The notes: generated from the sequence alone by a model not told the origin. Numbered from the stretch's first letter, positions 25,197 to 37,557 are shown. The stretch is 37,812 nucleotides of DNA from an uncultured Roseiflexaceae bacterium (GCA_937974195.1 CALJIC010000307.1:1-37812); one strand, 5' to 3'. Numbers and translations: made by a program.

Positions 25197-25292
25197 TGGC
25201 GCTCAGATGCTGCAGAACACACCAGCCCCGGCTGGTTTTCCGCTGCTCCGGCCCAGTGGCTCCGGTCGGGCGCCGGCGCCTGAGACGCCGCG

Positions 25293-26354
25293 CTACCCCT
25301 TCGCCTGCGAGCGCAGGAAGGCCAGCACCGCCGCCTCCTCCTCGCTCAGCCGGCCGTCGGCCAGGAACTCCTCCGCCGCCACCTGCGCCAGCCGCTCGAC
25401 GAGGCTGCCGTCCAGGTAGGCGTCCAGCACCACCGGGTGGACGTAGCACGCGCGGCAGATCGTGGGCGTGTTGCCGAGGCGCGCCGCCACCTCCTCGATC
25501 GCCTCCTTGACCCGCCTCCTGGTCTCGGTCTGGGTGTCGGCGACGCCGATCGACCGCAGCGTCTGCGCCGCCAGCACCGTCCCGGCCCAGGTGCGGAAGT
25601 CCTTGGCGGTGAACTCCTCGCCGGCGAGCGCCCGCAGGTACTCGTTCACGTCGTCGGCGCCGATGTCCTGCACGGCGCCCGCGTCGTCCAGGTACTGGAA
25701 CAGCTCCTGGCCCGGCAGGTCGCGGCTGCGCCTGACGATGTTCGCCAGCCGGCGGTCGCGCAGGGTGATCGTGTGGAACTTGCCGCTCTTGCCGCGGAAC
25801 CTGAAGCGGACCTCGGAGCCGTCGATCTGCACGTGGCGGTCGCGCAGCGTCGCGAGCCCGAAGGACCTGTTGGCGCGGGCGTACTCGTCGTTGCCGACGC
25901 GGATGAGGGTGATCTCGAGCAGGCGCACCACGGCGGCGAGCATCTTCTCGCGCGGCAGGCCCGGCCGGCGCAGGTCCTCCTCCACGCGCGCCCGGATGCG
26001 CGGCAGCGCCTGGCCGAAGGCGATCGTGCGGTGGTACTTGGTCTCGTCGCGCACCTCGCGCCAGCGCGGGTGGTAGCGGTACTGCTTGCGCCCCTTCGCG
26101 TCGCGGCCGGTGGCCTGGATGTGGCCGCGCGGGTCCGGGCAGATCCAGACGCCGGTGTAGGCGGGCGGGATGGCCAGCGAGCGGATGCGCCTCAGCTCGG
26201 CCTCGCCGGTGATCTCGCGGCCGCCCGGCGCGTAGTAGCGGAAGGAGCCGCCGGCGCGCTCGCGGCGTATGCCCGGGGTCCGGTCGGTCACGTAGCGCAG
26301 GCCGGCGTCGCTCGCTGCCTGCTCCGCATCGGTCGCTCGTTCGGTGGCGGTCAT
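25293..26354 (-). CDS. DNA topoisomerase IB (viral type)
   Basis: A 353-residue bacterial topoisomerase IB related to the poxvirus enzyme, which relaxes supercoils through a 3'-phosphotyrosine intermediate. An N-terminal domain (AIPPAYTGVWICPDPRGHIQ, ATGRDAKGRKQYRYHPRW) precedes the catalytic domain with R152 (IRVGNDEY), K189/K192 (FRGKSGKFH), R254 (AKDFRTWAGT) and the nucleophile Y304 (CRACYVHPVV). All catalytic residues appear present and the length is standard. It acts on chromosomal DNA as an accessory to the usual topoisomerases. ATG 26354 follows GAGGGAGAG. It is divergent from clpC. Confidence 0.93.
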   Translation of the reverse strand: MTATERATDAEQAASDAGLRYVTDRTPGIRRERAGGSFRYYAPGGREITGEAELRRIRSLAIPPAYTGVWICPDPRGHIQATGRDAKGRKQYRYHPRWREVRDETKYHRTIAFGQALPRIRARVEEDLRRPGLPREKMLAAVVRLLEITLIRVGNDEYARANRSFGLATLRDRHVQIDGSEVRFRFRGKSGKFHTITLRDRRLANIVRRSRDLPGQELFQYLDDAGAVQDIGADDVNEYLRALAGEEFTAKDFRTWAGTVLAAQTLRSIGVADTQTETRRRVKEAIEEVAARLGNTPTICRACYVHPVVLDAYLDGSLVERLAQVAAEEFLADGRLSEEEAAVLAFLRSQAKG

Positions 26355-26395
26355 CTCTCCCTCTTGTGCGCCTCGCGCTGTGTGCCGGAGCTGTC

Positions 26396-26404
26396 TCTAT
26401 AGCA
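26396..26404 (-). promoter_or_regulatory. Extended -10 box for topoisomerase IB
   Basis: On the minus strand TGCTATAGA (26404-26396) matches the extended -10 pattern TGnTATAAT except at two positions and lies about 42 bp before the start codon. Confidence 0.4.
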
Positions 26405-26483
26405 CGCGGCGTGCCCGGGCGGGCGAAGCGCGGCAGGCCGCATCAGGACGCGCAGCATTCTTATATCTTTCTGATGGAGAGTG

Positions 26484-26492
26484 TGCTATACT
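26484..26492 (+). promoter_or_regulatory. Extended -10 box for clpC
   Basis: TGCTATACT (26484-26492) fits an extended -10 promoter, 54 bp before the clpC start, in a locally AT-rich stretch. No CtsR-like or CIRCE operator was recognised nearby. Confidence 0.5.
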
Positions 26493-26546
26493 ACCGACAC
26501 ACGCTGCACAGTGCGCAGCGCGTGACACCCGATGGGGGCACCAGGA

Positions 26547-29030
<2,484 letters not shown>

Positions 29031-29052
29031 CATCCTGAGCGAACCTGACAGC

Positions 29053-29085
29053 GAGGAGCAGCGGGCACGCCCGCTGCTCCTCTTT
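29053..29085 (+). terminator. Intrinsic terminator after clpC
   Basis: GAGGAGCAGCGGGC (29053-29066) pairs with 29069-29082; the hairpin (about 12 bp with a 6-nt loop in practice) is followed by TTTGTTG. Confidence 0.85.
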
Positions 29086-29131
29086 GTTGTGCCCGCCGGG
29101 CGCCCTGTGCGCCAGATGCTCATCCCCGCGG

Positions 29132-29137
29132 TATAAT
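29132..29137 (+). promoter_or_regulatory. Possible -10 box for iolD
   Basis: A perfect TATAAT lies 80 bp before the iolD start; no clear -35 at 16-18 bp. No inositol-repressor operator was recognised. Confidence 0.4.
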
Positions 29138-29216
29138 GGCTCGCCGGCCGGTCGTGAGGGAGCTTTGAGGAGGAGGCGAGGCCGGCGCCAACTCCGCGGA
29201 CACGACGAGGTGTGCG

Positions 29217-31096
<1,880 letters not shown>

Positions 31097-31100
<4 letters not shown>

Positions 31101-32110
31101 TCACCGTTGCGCTGATCGGCTGTGGGCGGATCGGGCGCCTGCACGCCGCGAACCTCACCCGCCGCGTGGCCGGCGCGCGCCTGGCGCTCCTGGCCGACGT
31201 GAACGTGGCCGCGGCGCGCGCCTGCGCCGAGGAGCTGGGCGTCCCTGAGGTGGTCGAGGACTACCGCGCCGCGCTGGAGCGCCCGGATGTGGACGCCGTG
31301 GTGATCTGCTCGGCGACCGACACCCACGCCGAGATCATCGAGGCGGCTGCCGCTGCCGGCAAGCACATCTTCTGCGAGAAGCCGATCGACCTGAGCCTCG
31401 AGCGCATCGACCGGGCGCTCGCCGCGGTCGAGCGGGCCGGCGTGACGCTCCAGATCGGCTTCAACCGGCGCTTCGACGCCAGCTTCCGGCGCGTGCGCCA
31501 GGCGGTCGAGCGCGGCGAGATCGGGGAGCCGCACCAGCTGCACATCACCAGCCGCGACCCGGCGCCGCCGCCGATCGGCTACGTCCGCGCCTCCGGCGGC
31601 ATCTTCATGGACATGACCATCCACGACTTCGACATGGCGCGCTTCTTGATCGGCCGCGAGGTCGAGGAGGTCTACGCCACCGGCGGGGTGCTGGTGGACC
31701 CGGCGATCGGTGCGGCGGGCGACCTGGACACGACGCTGGTGGTGCTGCGCTTCGCCGGCGGCACGATCGGCACGATCGAGAACAGCCGGCGCGCGGTGTA
31801 CGGCTACGACCAGCGGGTGGAGGTGTTCGGTAGCGCCGGCAGCGCCCGGGCCGACAACCACTACCCGAACGCGGCGCTGATCAGCACCGCCGAGTCGGTG
31901 CGGCGCGACCTGCCGCTGAACTTCTTCCTCGAGCGCTACGCCGAGAGCTTCGTCGCCGAGATGCAGGCGTTTGTGACGGCGGTCCAGGAGGGGACGCCGC
32001 CGCAGGTGAGCGGGAGCGACGGGCGGGCGGCGGCGCTCATGGCGGTCGCGGCGCGGCGCTCGGTCGAGGAGCGGCGGCCGGTGCGCCTGGCCGAGATCGA
32101 CCCCCGGTAG
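31097..32110 (+). CDS. iolG: Inositol 2-dehydrogenase-like IolG
   Basis: A 337-residue Gfo/Idh/MocA oxidoreductase expected to oxidise myo-inositol (or scyllo-inositol) to the 2-keto form with NAD. The Rossmann motif is ALIGCGRIGRLHAANL; catalytic K95 (CEKPIDLS), D172 and H176 (MDMTIHDFDMARFL) are all present, with the D-x3-H arrangement of Bacillus inositol dehydrogenase. It overlaps iolD by 4 bp, which fixes the ATG at 31097 and supports the function. Compare with the locus-1 protein at 1264, which lacks the lysine. A hairpin lies downstream. Confidence 0.9.
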
Positions 32111-32132
32111 CTCCACAGGGCGGCGACAGAGT

Positions 32133-32160
32133 GTGGGGGCGCACGATGTTGCGCCCCCAC
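32133..32160. terminator. Hairpin between convergent iolG and surface-protein gene
   Basis: An 11-bp stem GTGGGGGCGCA/TGCGCCCCCAC (32133-32143 with 32150-32160) with a 6-nt loop. There is no clear T run. The GGGGGCGC..GCGCCCCC form recurs in other gaps of the window. Confidence 0.65.
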
Positions 32161-32197
32161 TCGTGTTCTGAAGCTGCGCCGCCTTGGCCGAAAGGCC

Positions 32198-33163
32198 CTA
32201 CTGCTTCCGCTGCAGCCGCCGGCCGGCGCCGTTTAGCAGGCCGCCGAGCGCAAGCAGCGCCACCGCGAGCAGCATCAGGCCCCAGCCCGCGGCTTCTCCG
32301 CCCGTCCGCGGCAGCTCGGCCGGCGGGGCGCTCGCCTCCGGTGCGGCCGGCGGGGCGCTTGCCTCCGGCGCGGCAGCGGGAGCGGAGACCGGCGCGACGA
32401 CGAACCAGACGTCCCCGCGCCCCTGGCCGTTCGTGTCGCCGGCGTTGGTGTCGCCCGCGAAGTAGTACAGCGGCTTGCCCTCGTAGGTCACCTGCCGCTC
32501 GCCGTCGTCGCGCAGGGTGGTGCCGAGCGCCCCGCCGATCCCTTCCGCGAGCTGCGGCTCACCCGCGCCGGCCAGCAGCGGCGGCCAGGTGGACGCGCAG
32601 CTGTCGTAGCAGACGCTCTGGCCGTCGGTGTCGCGGGTGAACAGATAGAGCGTCCGCCCCTCGGCGTCGGTCAGGAAGGTGCCGAGCTCCGCGTGCTCCC
32701 GGGTGCGCACGGTCACCGCCTCGCTGCCGGCGGGGGCGGTGTTGGGGTGGACGACGAACCAGACGTCGCCGCGGCGCTGGCCGTTGGCGTCGCCCGGCTG
32801 CGCGTCCTGGTTGTAGTAGTACAGCGGCATCCCGTTGTACATCACCTGGCGGGTGCCGTCCGTCCGCTCCAGCACGCCGAGCAGGTTCCCGTCGATGCCT
32901 TCCCCGGCCACCGGGTTCTCGTCGCCCGCCAGCAGCGGCGGCCAGGTCACCGCGCAGTTGTCGTAGCAGGCGCTGCTCGTGTTGATCGTGTCGCGGGTGA
33001 AGCGGTAGAGCGTCCGCCCGTCGGCGTCGGTCAGAATGGTGCCGAGCGTCGGGTGCTCGGTGGCCTTCACGGTGGCTCCTGCGGCGTAGGCGCTCGGCGC
33101 GAAGAGCGTGGCGAGCAGGGCGGTCATCAGAGCCAAGACCAGCGTTCGTCTGATGGCAGGCAT
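32198..33163 (-). CDS. Two-repeat COG4315-type surface protein with LPXTG-like anchor
   Basis: A 321-residue exported protein. A signal peptide (1-28, ending APSAYA-A) is followed by two copies (about 33-140 and 153-258) of the secreted-repeat unit of COG4315/PF03640: LGTxLTDAxGRTLYxFTRDT, a CYDxCAxTWPPLLAG motif (C66/C70 and C185/C189, probably disulfides), and GDxNGQxRGDVWFVV. A Pro/Ala linker then leads to L284-P-R-T-G288, a hydrophobic helix (about 292-313) and the basic tail RRLQRKQ, the full plan of a sortase substrate. Function of the repeats is unknown. ATG 33163 follows AAAGGAG; the longer frame to 33502 is non-coding. No sortase gene is in the window. Confidence 0.9.
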   Translation of the reverse strand: MPAIRRTLVLALMTALLATLFAPSAYAAGATVKATEHPTLGTILTDADGRTLYRFTRDTINTSSACYDNCAVTWPPLLAGDENPVAGEGIDGNLLGVLERTDGTRQVMYNGMPLYYYNQDAQPGDANGQRRGDVWFVVHPNTAPAGSEAVTVRTREHAELGTFLTDAEGRTLYLFTRDTDGQSVCYDSCASTWPPLLAGAGEPQLAEGIGGALGTTLRDDGERQVTYEGKPLYYFAGDTNAGDTNGQGRGDVWFVVAPVSAPAAAPEASAPPAAPEASAPPAELPRTGGEAAGWGLMLLAVALLALGGLLNGAGRRLQRKQ

Positions 33164-33496
33164 CCGTTGACTCCTTTCGGACGGGGCAGCATATCGTGCG
33201 CGGGTGCGGGCGGCCGCTGCCAGGCCGCGGCACCGCTGGGGCTGTTCGGTTTTTGGCGTACGGCAAGCCTGGCCTGCTGCAACCCGGTGCGCTGGCCTTT
33301 CGTACGCGCTCTTGAACAGTCTCCCCTGTAGAAGTATTCGTAGTCGGCGGCCGGCTTTGAATCTATCGCGCCCGAAACCGGCGGCGCCGAAGTCTCCGCG
33401 GCTTCCGCGGTGGCCCTCCCCCGCGCCCTCTACATCTCCCCGGAAGGCGGCACGGCCGCTGAAGCGTGATCTCGAGTAGTTTCGAAACTTCCTACT
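33164..33496. other. Gene-free leader region
   Basis: I see no gene here. It carries the upstream region of the surface-protein gene on the minus strand; no convincing -35/-10 pair was found. It becomes AT-rich from about 33475, where TTTCGAAA (33481-33488) stands, on approach to the regulatory site at 33497. Confidence 0.5.
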
Positions 33497-33532
33497 TGAC
33501 AAACAGTCAATATTAGATTAGCCTAACCCCGG
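33497..33532 (+). promoter_or_regulatory. Palindromic -35 plus DtxR/IdeR-like box
   Basis: TTGAC-AAACA-GTCAA (33497-33511) is a perfect inverted repeat containing a consensus -35 TTGACA. Two bases on, TTAGATTAGCCTAACCCCG (33514-33532) matches 15 of 19 positions of the DtxR/IdeR consensus as I recall it (TTAGGTTAGSCTAACCTAA). A weak -10 (TAGCCT, 33520-33525) at 17-bp spacing lies inside that box. Together this looks like a promoter blocked by a metal-dependent repressor, driving the small gene pair at 33585. Confidence 0.55.
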
Positions 33533-33584
33533 CTCAGAGCGCTCTGCGGCCACGCCGTCCTGGCGCCACTGTTTCGGAGCTTCA

Positions 33585-33674
33585 ATGCGAACGATCGACC
33601 CCACCGCCGCGGTAGAGATCGTCCTGGCGCTGCTGGCCGCCTGCAGCCTCATGCTCACCCGCTGGCGGCCATGA
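33585..33674 (+). CDS. Tiny single-helix membrane peptide
   Basis: A 29-residue frame with an acidic N-terminus (MRTIDPTAAVE), one hydrophobic helix (IVLALLAACSLML) and a basic end (TRWRP). CGGAG lies a few bases before the ATG, and the stop overlaps the next start (ATGA), implying translational coupling. It is the first gene after the DtxR-like box. No family recognised. It could be a small membrane subunit or simply a leader peptide that couples translation. Confidence 0.55.
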   Translation: MRTIDPTAAVEIVLALLAACSLMLTRWRP

Positions 33675-34021
33675 TCGCGGTGCTGCTGCGCATGCACGTG
33701 GACGCGCCGGATGCGGCGGAGGTGCTGGCCAACAGCGTCCGCGCGCTCGACGGGACGCCGGGGCTGCTCGCCTCCCGGCTGCGCTGCCGCCAGGGCTGCT
33801 ACACGCTCGTCACCTGCTGGGCCGATCTGGCGGCCTTCGAGCGCTGGATGACGACGCCCTGGCCCTGCGCCGAGGCGTGCGCCGGCTGCCAGACACGCGG
33901 CTGGATGCGCGTCTCCGTCTCCGACATCGACATCGTGCGCATCACGCCCGCCCGGCCCGCCGCGCCACCGCTGCTGGACGAAGCGGCGCTGTGCCTCGGG
34001 CGGCCGCGCGGGTACGGCTAG
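33671..34021 (+). CDS. Cysteine-rich protein, possibly dimeric alpha/beta-barrel fold
   Basis: A 116-residue soluble protein. Its start overlaps the stop of the 29-residue frame. The pattern beta-strand (IAVLLRMHV), helix (AAEVLANSVRAL), strand (GLLASRLRC..CYTLVTCWAD), helix (LAAFERWM) and a final strand resembles antibiotic-monooxygenase-like ferredoxin folds, but I cannot place it in a named family. Cysteines are frequent: C39, C43, C49, then C66-x3-C70-x2-C73, and one near 107. With the metal-repressor-like box upstream and a metal importer 800 bp downstream, metal or metallo-cofactor handling is a reasonable guess. Confidence 0.7.
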   Translation: MIAVLLRMHVDAPDAAEVLANSVRALDGTPGLLASRLRCRQGCYTLVTCWADLAAFERWMTTPWPCAEACAGCQTRGWMRVSVSDIDIVRITPARPAAPPLLDEAALCLGRPRGYG

Positions 34022-34214
34022 AAGATCCCTTCGTTCCGGGGAGGTTTGGCGGGCCGCAGGCCCTTCAGGCGCGCTTCTTTCCGGCGCTCTGTGGCTGCTT
34101 GCAGCAGAGCGGCGGAATGAGGTTGAGGAGGCGAAGTCTTCCACATCCTTTCGGGGGTGCGGGGGCGGAGCCACCGCATAAGCTCTGTGAGATTCAGTGG
34201 AGGTAGGACGGACC

Positions 34215-34772
34215 GTGCCACCGATGGACGTGTCGCCGACGCTCTACGTCACCGAGCGCGCCGAATGGCGGGCGTGGCTCAGCGCACACCACGCGACCGA
34301 GCGGGCGATCTGGCTGATCTTCTACGATGCGCGCACCGGCGAGCCGAGCCTGGCGTACCGCGACGCTGTCGAGGAGGCGCTCTGCTTCGGCTGGATCGAC
34401 GGCATCGCCAAGCGCATCGATGCGGAGCGCCGGGCGCAGCGCTTCTCGCCGCGCCGCCCGAACAGCCACTGGACCGAGCTGAACAAGGAGCGCGCCCGGC
34501 GCCTGATCGCCGCCGGCCTCATGACCGAAGCGGGCTACGCGGTGCTGCCCGACCTGTCGGTCGACTCCTTCCGCATCGCCGACGACATCCTGGCCGCGCT
34601 TCAGGCCGACCCGCAGGTCTGGGCGAACTTCCAGGCGTTCCCGCCGGTGTACCAGCGCATCCGCATCACCTATATCGAGGAGATGCGCAAGCAGCCGGAG
34701 GTGTTCGCGCGGCGCCTGGAGCGCTTCATCGAGAAGACCCGGCAGAACAAGATGTTCGGCGTGATCGAGTGA
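34215..34772 (+). CDS. YdeI/OmpD-associated family protein
   Basis: A protein of about 185 residues of the YdeI/OmpD-associated (OmdA) family. Family phrases are WRAWLSAHHATERAIWLIFY, YRDAVEEALCFGWIDGIAKR, RFSPRRPNSHWTELNKERAR and a C-terminal RLERFIEKTRQNKMFG. The biochemical role is unclear; members have been linked to stress and bacteriocin protection. The start is uncertain: GTG 34215 has AGGA at 6-nt spacing and is preferred, with ATG 34224 and GTG 34197 as alternatives. The preceding gap 34022-34214 contains GGGCC-GCA-GGCCC and other small hairpins but no gene. Convergent with the metal transporter operon. Confidence 0.88.
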   Translation: MPPMDVSPTLYVTERAEWRAWLSAHHATERAIWLIFYDARTGEPSLAYRDAVEEALCFGWIDGIAKRIDAERRAQRFSPRRPNSHWTELNKERARRLIAAGLMTEAGYAVLPDLSVDSFRIADDILAALQADPQVWANFQAFPPVYQRIRITYIEEMRKQPEVFARRLERFIEKTRQNKMFGVIE

Positions 34773-34788
34773 GGAGGCGCGTGGCGCG

Positions 34789-35646
34789 CTACTGGAGCGG
34801 CGTGGCGTCGAGGTCGGCGGCCCTGGCGACCATGCTGCGCCGCAGCCCCTGGACCGCCCACGCCAGCGCGAAGAACGCCGTGCAGGTCAGCACGATCGCT
34901 GCGCCGGACGAGACCCCGGCGTAGTACGAGGCGTACAGGCCGATGACCCCCGCGGAGACGGCGATGACGGCGGCGATCGCCATCATGCGCGGCAGGCGCT
35001 TGGTGAGCAGCGAGGCCGCCGCGGCCGGAGTCACCAGCAGGGCGCTGGTGAGCACCACCCCCACCACCTGAATGCACGTCACCACCGTGAACGCCAGCAG
35101 CGTCAGCAGCAGCAGGCGCATGCGGTCGGCGCTGATGCCGATCGCCTCGGCGTGCGTGGGGTCGTAGGAGGTGAGCTCGAGCTCCTTGTGGAACAGCCGG
35201 AGCGCCACGAGCACGCCGCCGGCCACCAGCGCCATCAGCCCCAGGTCCGGCAGCGTGACCCCCAGGATGTTCCCGAACAGGATGTGGCTGAAGTCGCGGA
35301 ACGACTGCGCGCCGCTGATCAGCAGGATCCCGAGCGCGAACATGCCGGTGAACAGCACGCCGATCGCGGTGTCCTCGCGCACCGTCTGGCGGCGCGAGAC
35401 CCAGGCGATGCCGAGGGCGGTGAGCATGCCGGCCACCACCGCGCCGCCGAACAGGTTCCAGCCGTTGAGGTAGGCCACCACCACGCCGGGGAGCGCGGTG
35501 TGCGCCAGGGCATCGCCGATGAAGGCCATGCGGCGCAGGACGACGTACACGCCGACGATCGCGCAGGTCAGCCCGACGAGGGCGGCGGCGGCCAGCGCCG
35601 TGCGGAAGAAGCCGTAGCCGAACGGCTCGAGCAGCCACTCCAGCAT
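34789..35646 (-). CDS. Metal ABC transporter permease (ABC-3 family)
   Basis: A 285-residue membrane subunit of a TroCD/ZnuB/MntB-type importer for Zn2+ or Mn2+. About eight hydrophobic helices are present; family phrases are VLRRMAFIGDALAHTALPGV, REDTAIGVLFTGMFALGIL, LFGNILGV and the cytoplasmic SYDPTHAEAIGISADRMRLL, followed by ALLVTPAAAASLLTKRLP. The ATG at 35646 overlaps the stop of the ATPase gene (TGATG), implying coupled translation; an in-frame start at 35667 inside the ATPase gene is less likely. Third gene of the operon. Confidence 0.93.
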   Translation of the reverse strand: MLEWLLEPFGYGFFRTALAAAALVGLTCAIVGVYVVLRRMAFIGDALAHTALPGVVVAYLNGWNLFGGAVVAGMLTALGIAWVSRRQTVREDTAIGVLFTGMFALGILLISGAQSFRDFSHILFGNILGVTLPDLGLMALVAGGVLVALRLFHKELELTSYDPTHAEAIGISADRMRLLLLTLLAFTVVTCIQVVGVVLTSALLVTPAAAASLLTKRLPRMMAIAAVIAVSAGVIGLYASYYAGVSSGAAIVLTCTAFFALAWAVQGLRRSMVARAADLDATPLQ

Positions 35647-36452
35647 CACGCGACTCGCCGCAGCCATGGGAGCCCATCGCCCTCCGGGCGCGCGACCGCG
35701 TCGGCGGGCAGGGCGGATCGGTCAGGGGTTGCGTAGCGGGCGGCGGGCATGTCGCCGGCGATCCGGCCGTCGCGCAGCAGGACGACGCGGTCGAACGCCT
35801 CGGCCAGCCGCTCCAGATCGTGGGTCGCGACGAGCGCCGTCTTGCCGGCGCGCTGCTGCTCGGCCAGGATGGTGGTGATCAGCCGGTACGTGTCGGCGTC
35901 GACGGCGTTGAACGGCTCGTCCAGCAGCAGCAGGTCGGCCTCCTGCGCCAGCGCGCGCGCGAGCAGCGCCCGCTGCTGCTGCCCGCCGGAGAGCTCGTCG
36001 ATCTGGCGCTCGGCCAGGTCGCTGAGCCCGAGCCGCTCCAGCAGCGCGTCGACGATCGCCTCGTCTGCGGTGCGCGGCGAGCGCAGCCAGCCGAGGTGCA
36101 CGTAGCGGCCGGCGAGCACCAGCCGGCGCACCGTGACCGGGAAGCGCCAGTCGATCTCGCCGCGCTGCGGCAGGTAGGCGACACGGTGCTGGTAGGCGCC
36201 GACCGGCAGCCCGTGGACGGCGAGCTCGCCGCGCTGGGCCGGGAGCAGCCCGGCGATCGCCTTGAGCAGCGTCGACTTGCCGGCGCCGTTCGGCCCGACC
36301 AGCGCCACGCGCGTGCCGCTGCGCACCTCGAGCGTGACGCCCTCGATCGCGGGCGCCACGGCGCCCGGGTGTGCGACCTGCAGGCCGCGCGCGCTGACCG
36401 CGGGGGCCCCCGCCTTGGGCGCTGCCGTCCGGCGGCTATACCAGAGGATCAC
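35646..36452 (-). CDS. Metal ABC transporter ATP-binding subunit
   Basis: A 268-residue ATPase with Walker A VGPNGAGKST (52-61), the family phrase VAYLPQRGEIDWRFPVTVRR, signature LSGGQQQRALLARAL, Walker B LLLLDEPFNAVD and the switch histidine in VATHDLERL. DWRFPVTV is characteristic of the Mn/Zn (MntB/ZnuC) subgroup. Translation starts at GTG 36452 with AAGGAG provided by the last codons of the binding-protein gene, which ends 5 bp upstream. It energises the permease at 34789. Ends with a 1-base overlap with the permease start. Confidence 0.94.
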   Translation of the reverse strand: MILWYSRRTAAPKAGAPAVSARGLQVAHPGAVAPAIEGVTLEVRSGTRVALVGPNGAGKSTLLKAIAGLLPAQRGELAVHGLPVGAYQHRVAYLPQRGEIDWRFPVTVRRLVLAGRYVHLGWLRSPRTADEAIVDALLERLGLSDLAERQIDELSGGQQQRALLARALAQEADLLLLDEPFNAVDADTYRLITTILAEQQRAGKTALVATHDLERLAEAFDRVVLLRDGRIAGDMPAARYATPDRSALPADAVARPEGDGLPWLRRVA

Positions 36453-36456
36453 AACG

Positions 36457-37449
36457 CTACTCCTTCAGTACAGAGACGATCGCGGCCGTGTTCGAGCGGA
36501 TCATCTCGATATAGGTGCTCCCGTCGCTGCCGGCGTCGCCGAGCGCGTCGGTGTAGAGCGGCGGCCCGAGCTGGACGTTCGCCTCGCGCGCGATCGTCTG
36601 CATCAGGCTCGGGTTGGCGACGTTCTCGGCGAAGATCGCCGGCACGCCGCTGGCCCGGATCTCCTCCACGAGCGCGGCGATGTCGCTCGCCGCCGGGTCG
36701 GCCGTCTCGGTCGACGCCGAGCCCAGCGCGCTGCCGACGATCGTGAAGCCGTAGCGGTGGGCGAAGTAGCCGAACGTGTCGTGCGAGGTGATGAGCTTGC
36801 GCCGCTCCTGCGGGATCTCGGCGACCTGCGCCTGCACGAAGGCGTCGAGCTCCTGCAGCTGCGCCGTGTACGCGTCGGCGTTGGCCTGGTAGACGGCGGC
36901 GTTCGTCGGATCGGCGGCCGCCAGCCCGTCGCGGATGTTCGCGACCATAACCATCGCGTTCTGGACGTCGTGCCAGATGTGCGGGTCGAGCTCGCTGTGC
37001 CCCGCGCCGCTGTTCGTAGTGATCGTCTCTACCCCGTCGGACGCGATCACCCGCAGCGCGTGCGAGCCCGCGGCGGCGTACAGGTCGTCCAGCCAGGGCT
37101 CGAACTCAAGCCCGTTCTCGACCACGACGCTCGCCTCGGCCAGCCTCGCGCTGTCGGCCGGCGTCGGCTCGAAGGTGTGCGCGTCCCCGCCCGGGCCGAC
37201 CAGCGTCGTCACCTCGACCAGCTCGCCGCCCACGTTCTGCACCATGTCGCCGAGGATGCTGAAGGTCGCGACCACTGCCAGCCGCTGCCCCGAGCCACCG
37301 CGCCCGCGCAGCTCCGCGGACACCTGCGCCTGCACCGTCGAGGCGCTCTCGCCAGCGGTCTGGGGCGGCCGCTGTGCGCATCCTATAAGCAAGGCGGCGG
37401 CCACGAGTGCCGCAGCGCCGATTCGAACTGTATGAAATAACCAGGACAT
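36457..37449 (-). CDS. Metal-binding lipoprotein of ABC importer (TroA/ZnuA-like)
   Basis: A 330-residue cluster A-I solute-binding lipoprotein; lipobox LIGC with C24. Predicted metal ligands are H91 (GGDAHTFEP), H157 (LDPHIWHDVQN), H223 (ITSHDTFGYFA) and D301 (LYTDALG). Three His plus one Asp is the TroA/ZnuA pattern; PsaA-type Mn proteins have Glu in place of the third His. The His-rich loop typical of many Zn-specific ZnuA proteins is absent, so Zn2+ or Mn2+ remains open. ATG 37449 follows GGAGACGAG. It is the first gene of a binding protein-ATPase-permease operon read from a strong promoter at 37509-37537. Confidence 0.93.
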   Translation of the reverse strand: MSWLFHTVRIGAAALVAAALLIGCAQRPPQTAGESASTVQAQVSAELRGRGGSGQRLAVVATFSILGDMVQNVGGELVEVTTLVGPGGDAHTFEPTPADSARLAEASVVVENGLEFEPWLDDLYAAAGSHALRVIASDGVETITTNSGAGHSELDPHIWHDVQNAMVMVANIRDGLAAADPTNAAVYQANADAYTAQLQELDAFVQAQVAEIPQERRKLITSHDTFGYFAHRYGFTIVGSALGSASTETADPAASDIAALVEEIRASGVPAIFAENVANPSLMQTIAREANVQLGPPLYTDALGDAGSDGSTYIEMIRSNTAAIVSVLKE

Positions 37450-37508
37450 CTCGTCTCCGTGACGTGCTTGAGTCTCCGCGGCCGCCCGCTGGCGCGCCCG
37501 GCCTGTGC

Positions 37509-37557
37509 ATTATAGTGAAGGCGGCCCGAGCTGTCAATCAATAATCCAGTAATTGAT
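37509..37557 (-). promoter_or_regulatory. Consensus sigma-70 promoter with inverted-repeat operator
   Basis: On the minus strand TTGACA (37537-37532) and TATAAT (37514-37509) are both perfect and separated by exactly 17 bp. An inverted repeat ATCAAT-N9-ATTGAT (37537-37557) begins at the -35 edge, and extra TCAAT/ATTGA half-sites surround it. A perfect promoter needs a strong repressor, so this is a likely operator for a Zur-, MntR- or Fur-like protein. The -10 is about 60 bp from the start codon. Confidence 0.8.

Noticed and set aside
26532..26546. clpC start at ATG 26532
   Set aside because: No ribosome site, and the family N-terminus begins with MRLERFTDKA at 26547.
33164..33502. Long N-terminal extension of the surface protein
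   Set aside because: It would bury the signal peptide and the good ribosome site at ATG 33163.
33671..34021. Radical-SAM reading of the C-x3-C-x2-C motif
   Set aside because: The protein is far too short for a radical-SAM barrel and the motif lies in the middle of the chain.
34022..34214. Possible structured RNA with several small stems
   Set aside because: Stems are short, GC-driven and do not fit any RNA family I know; no tRNA-like T-loop was found here or elsewhere in the window.
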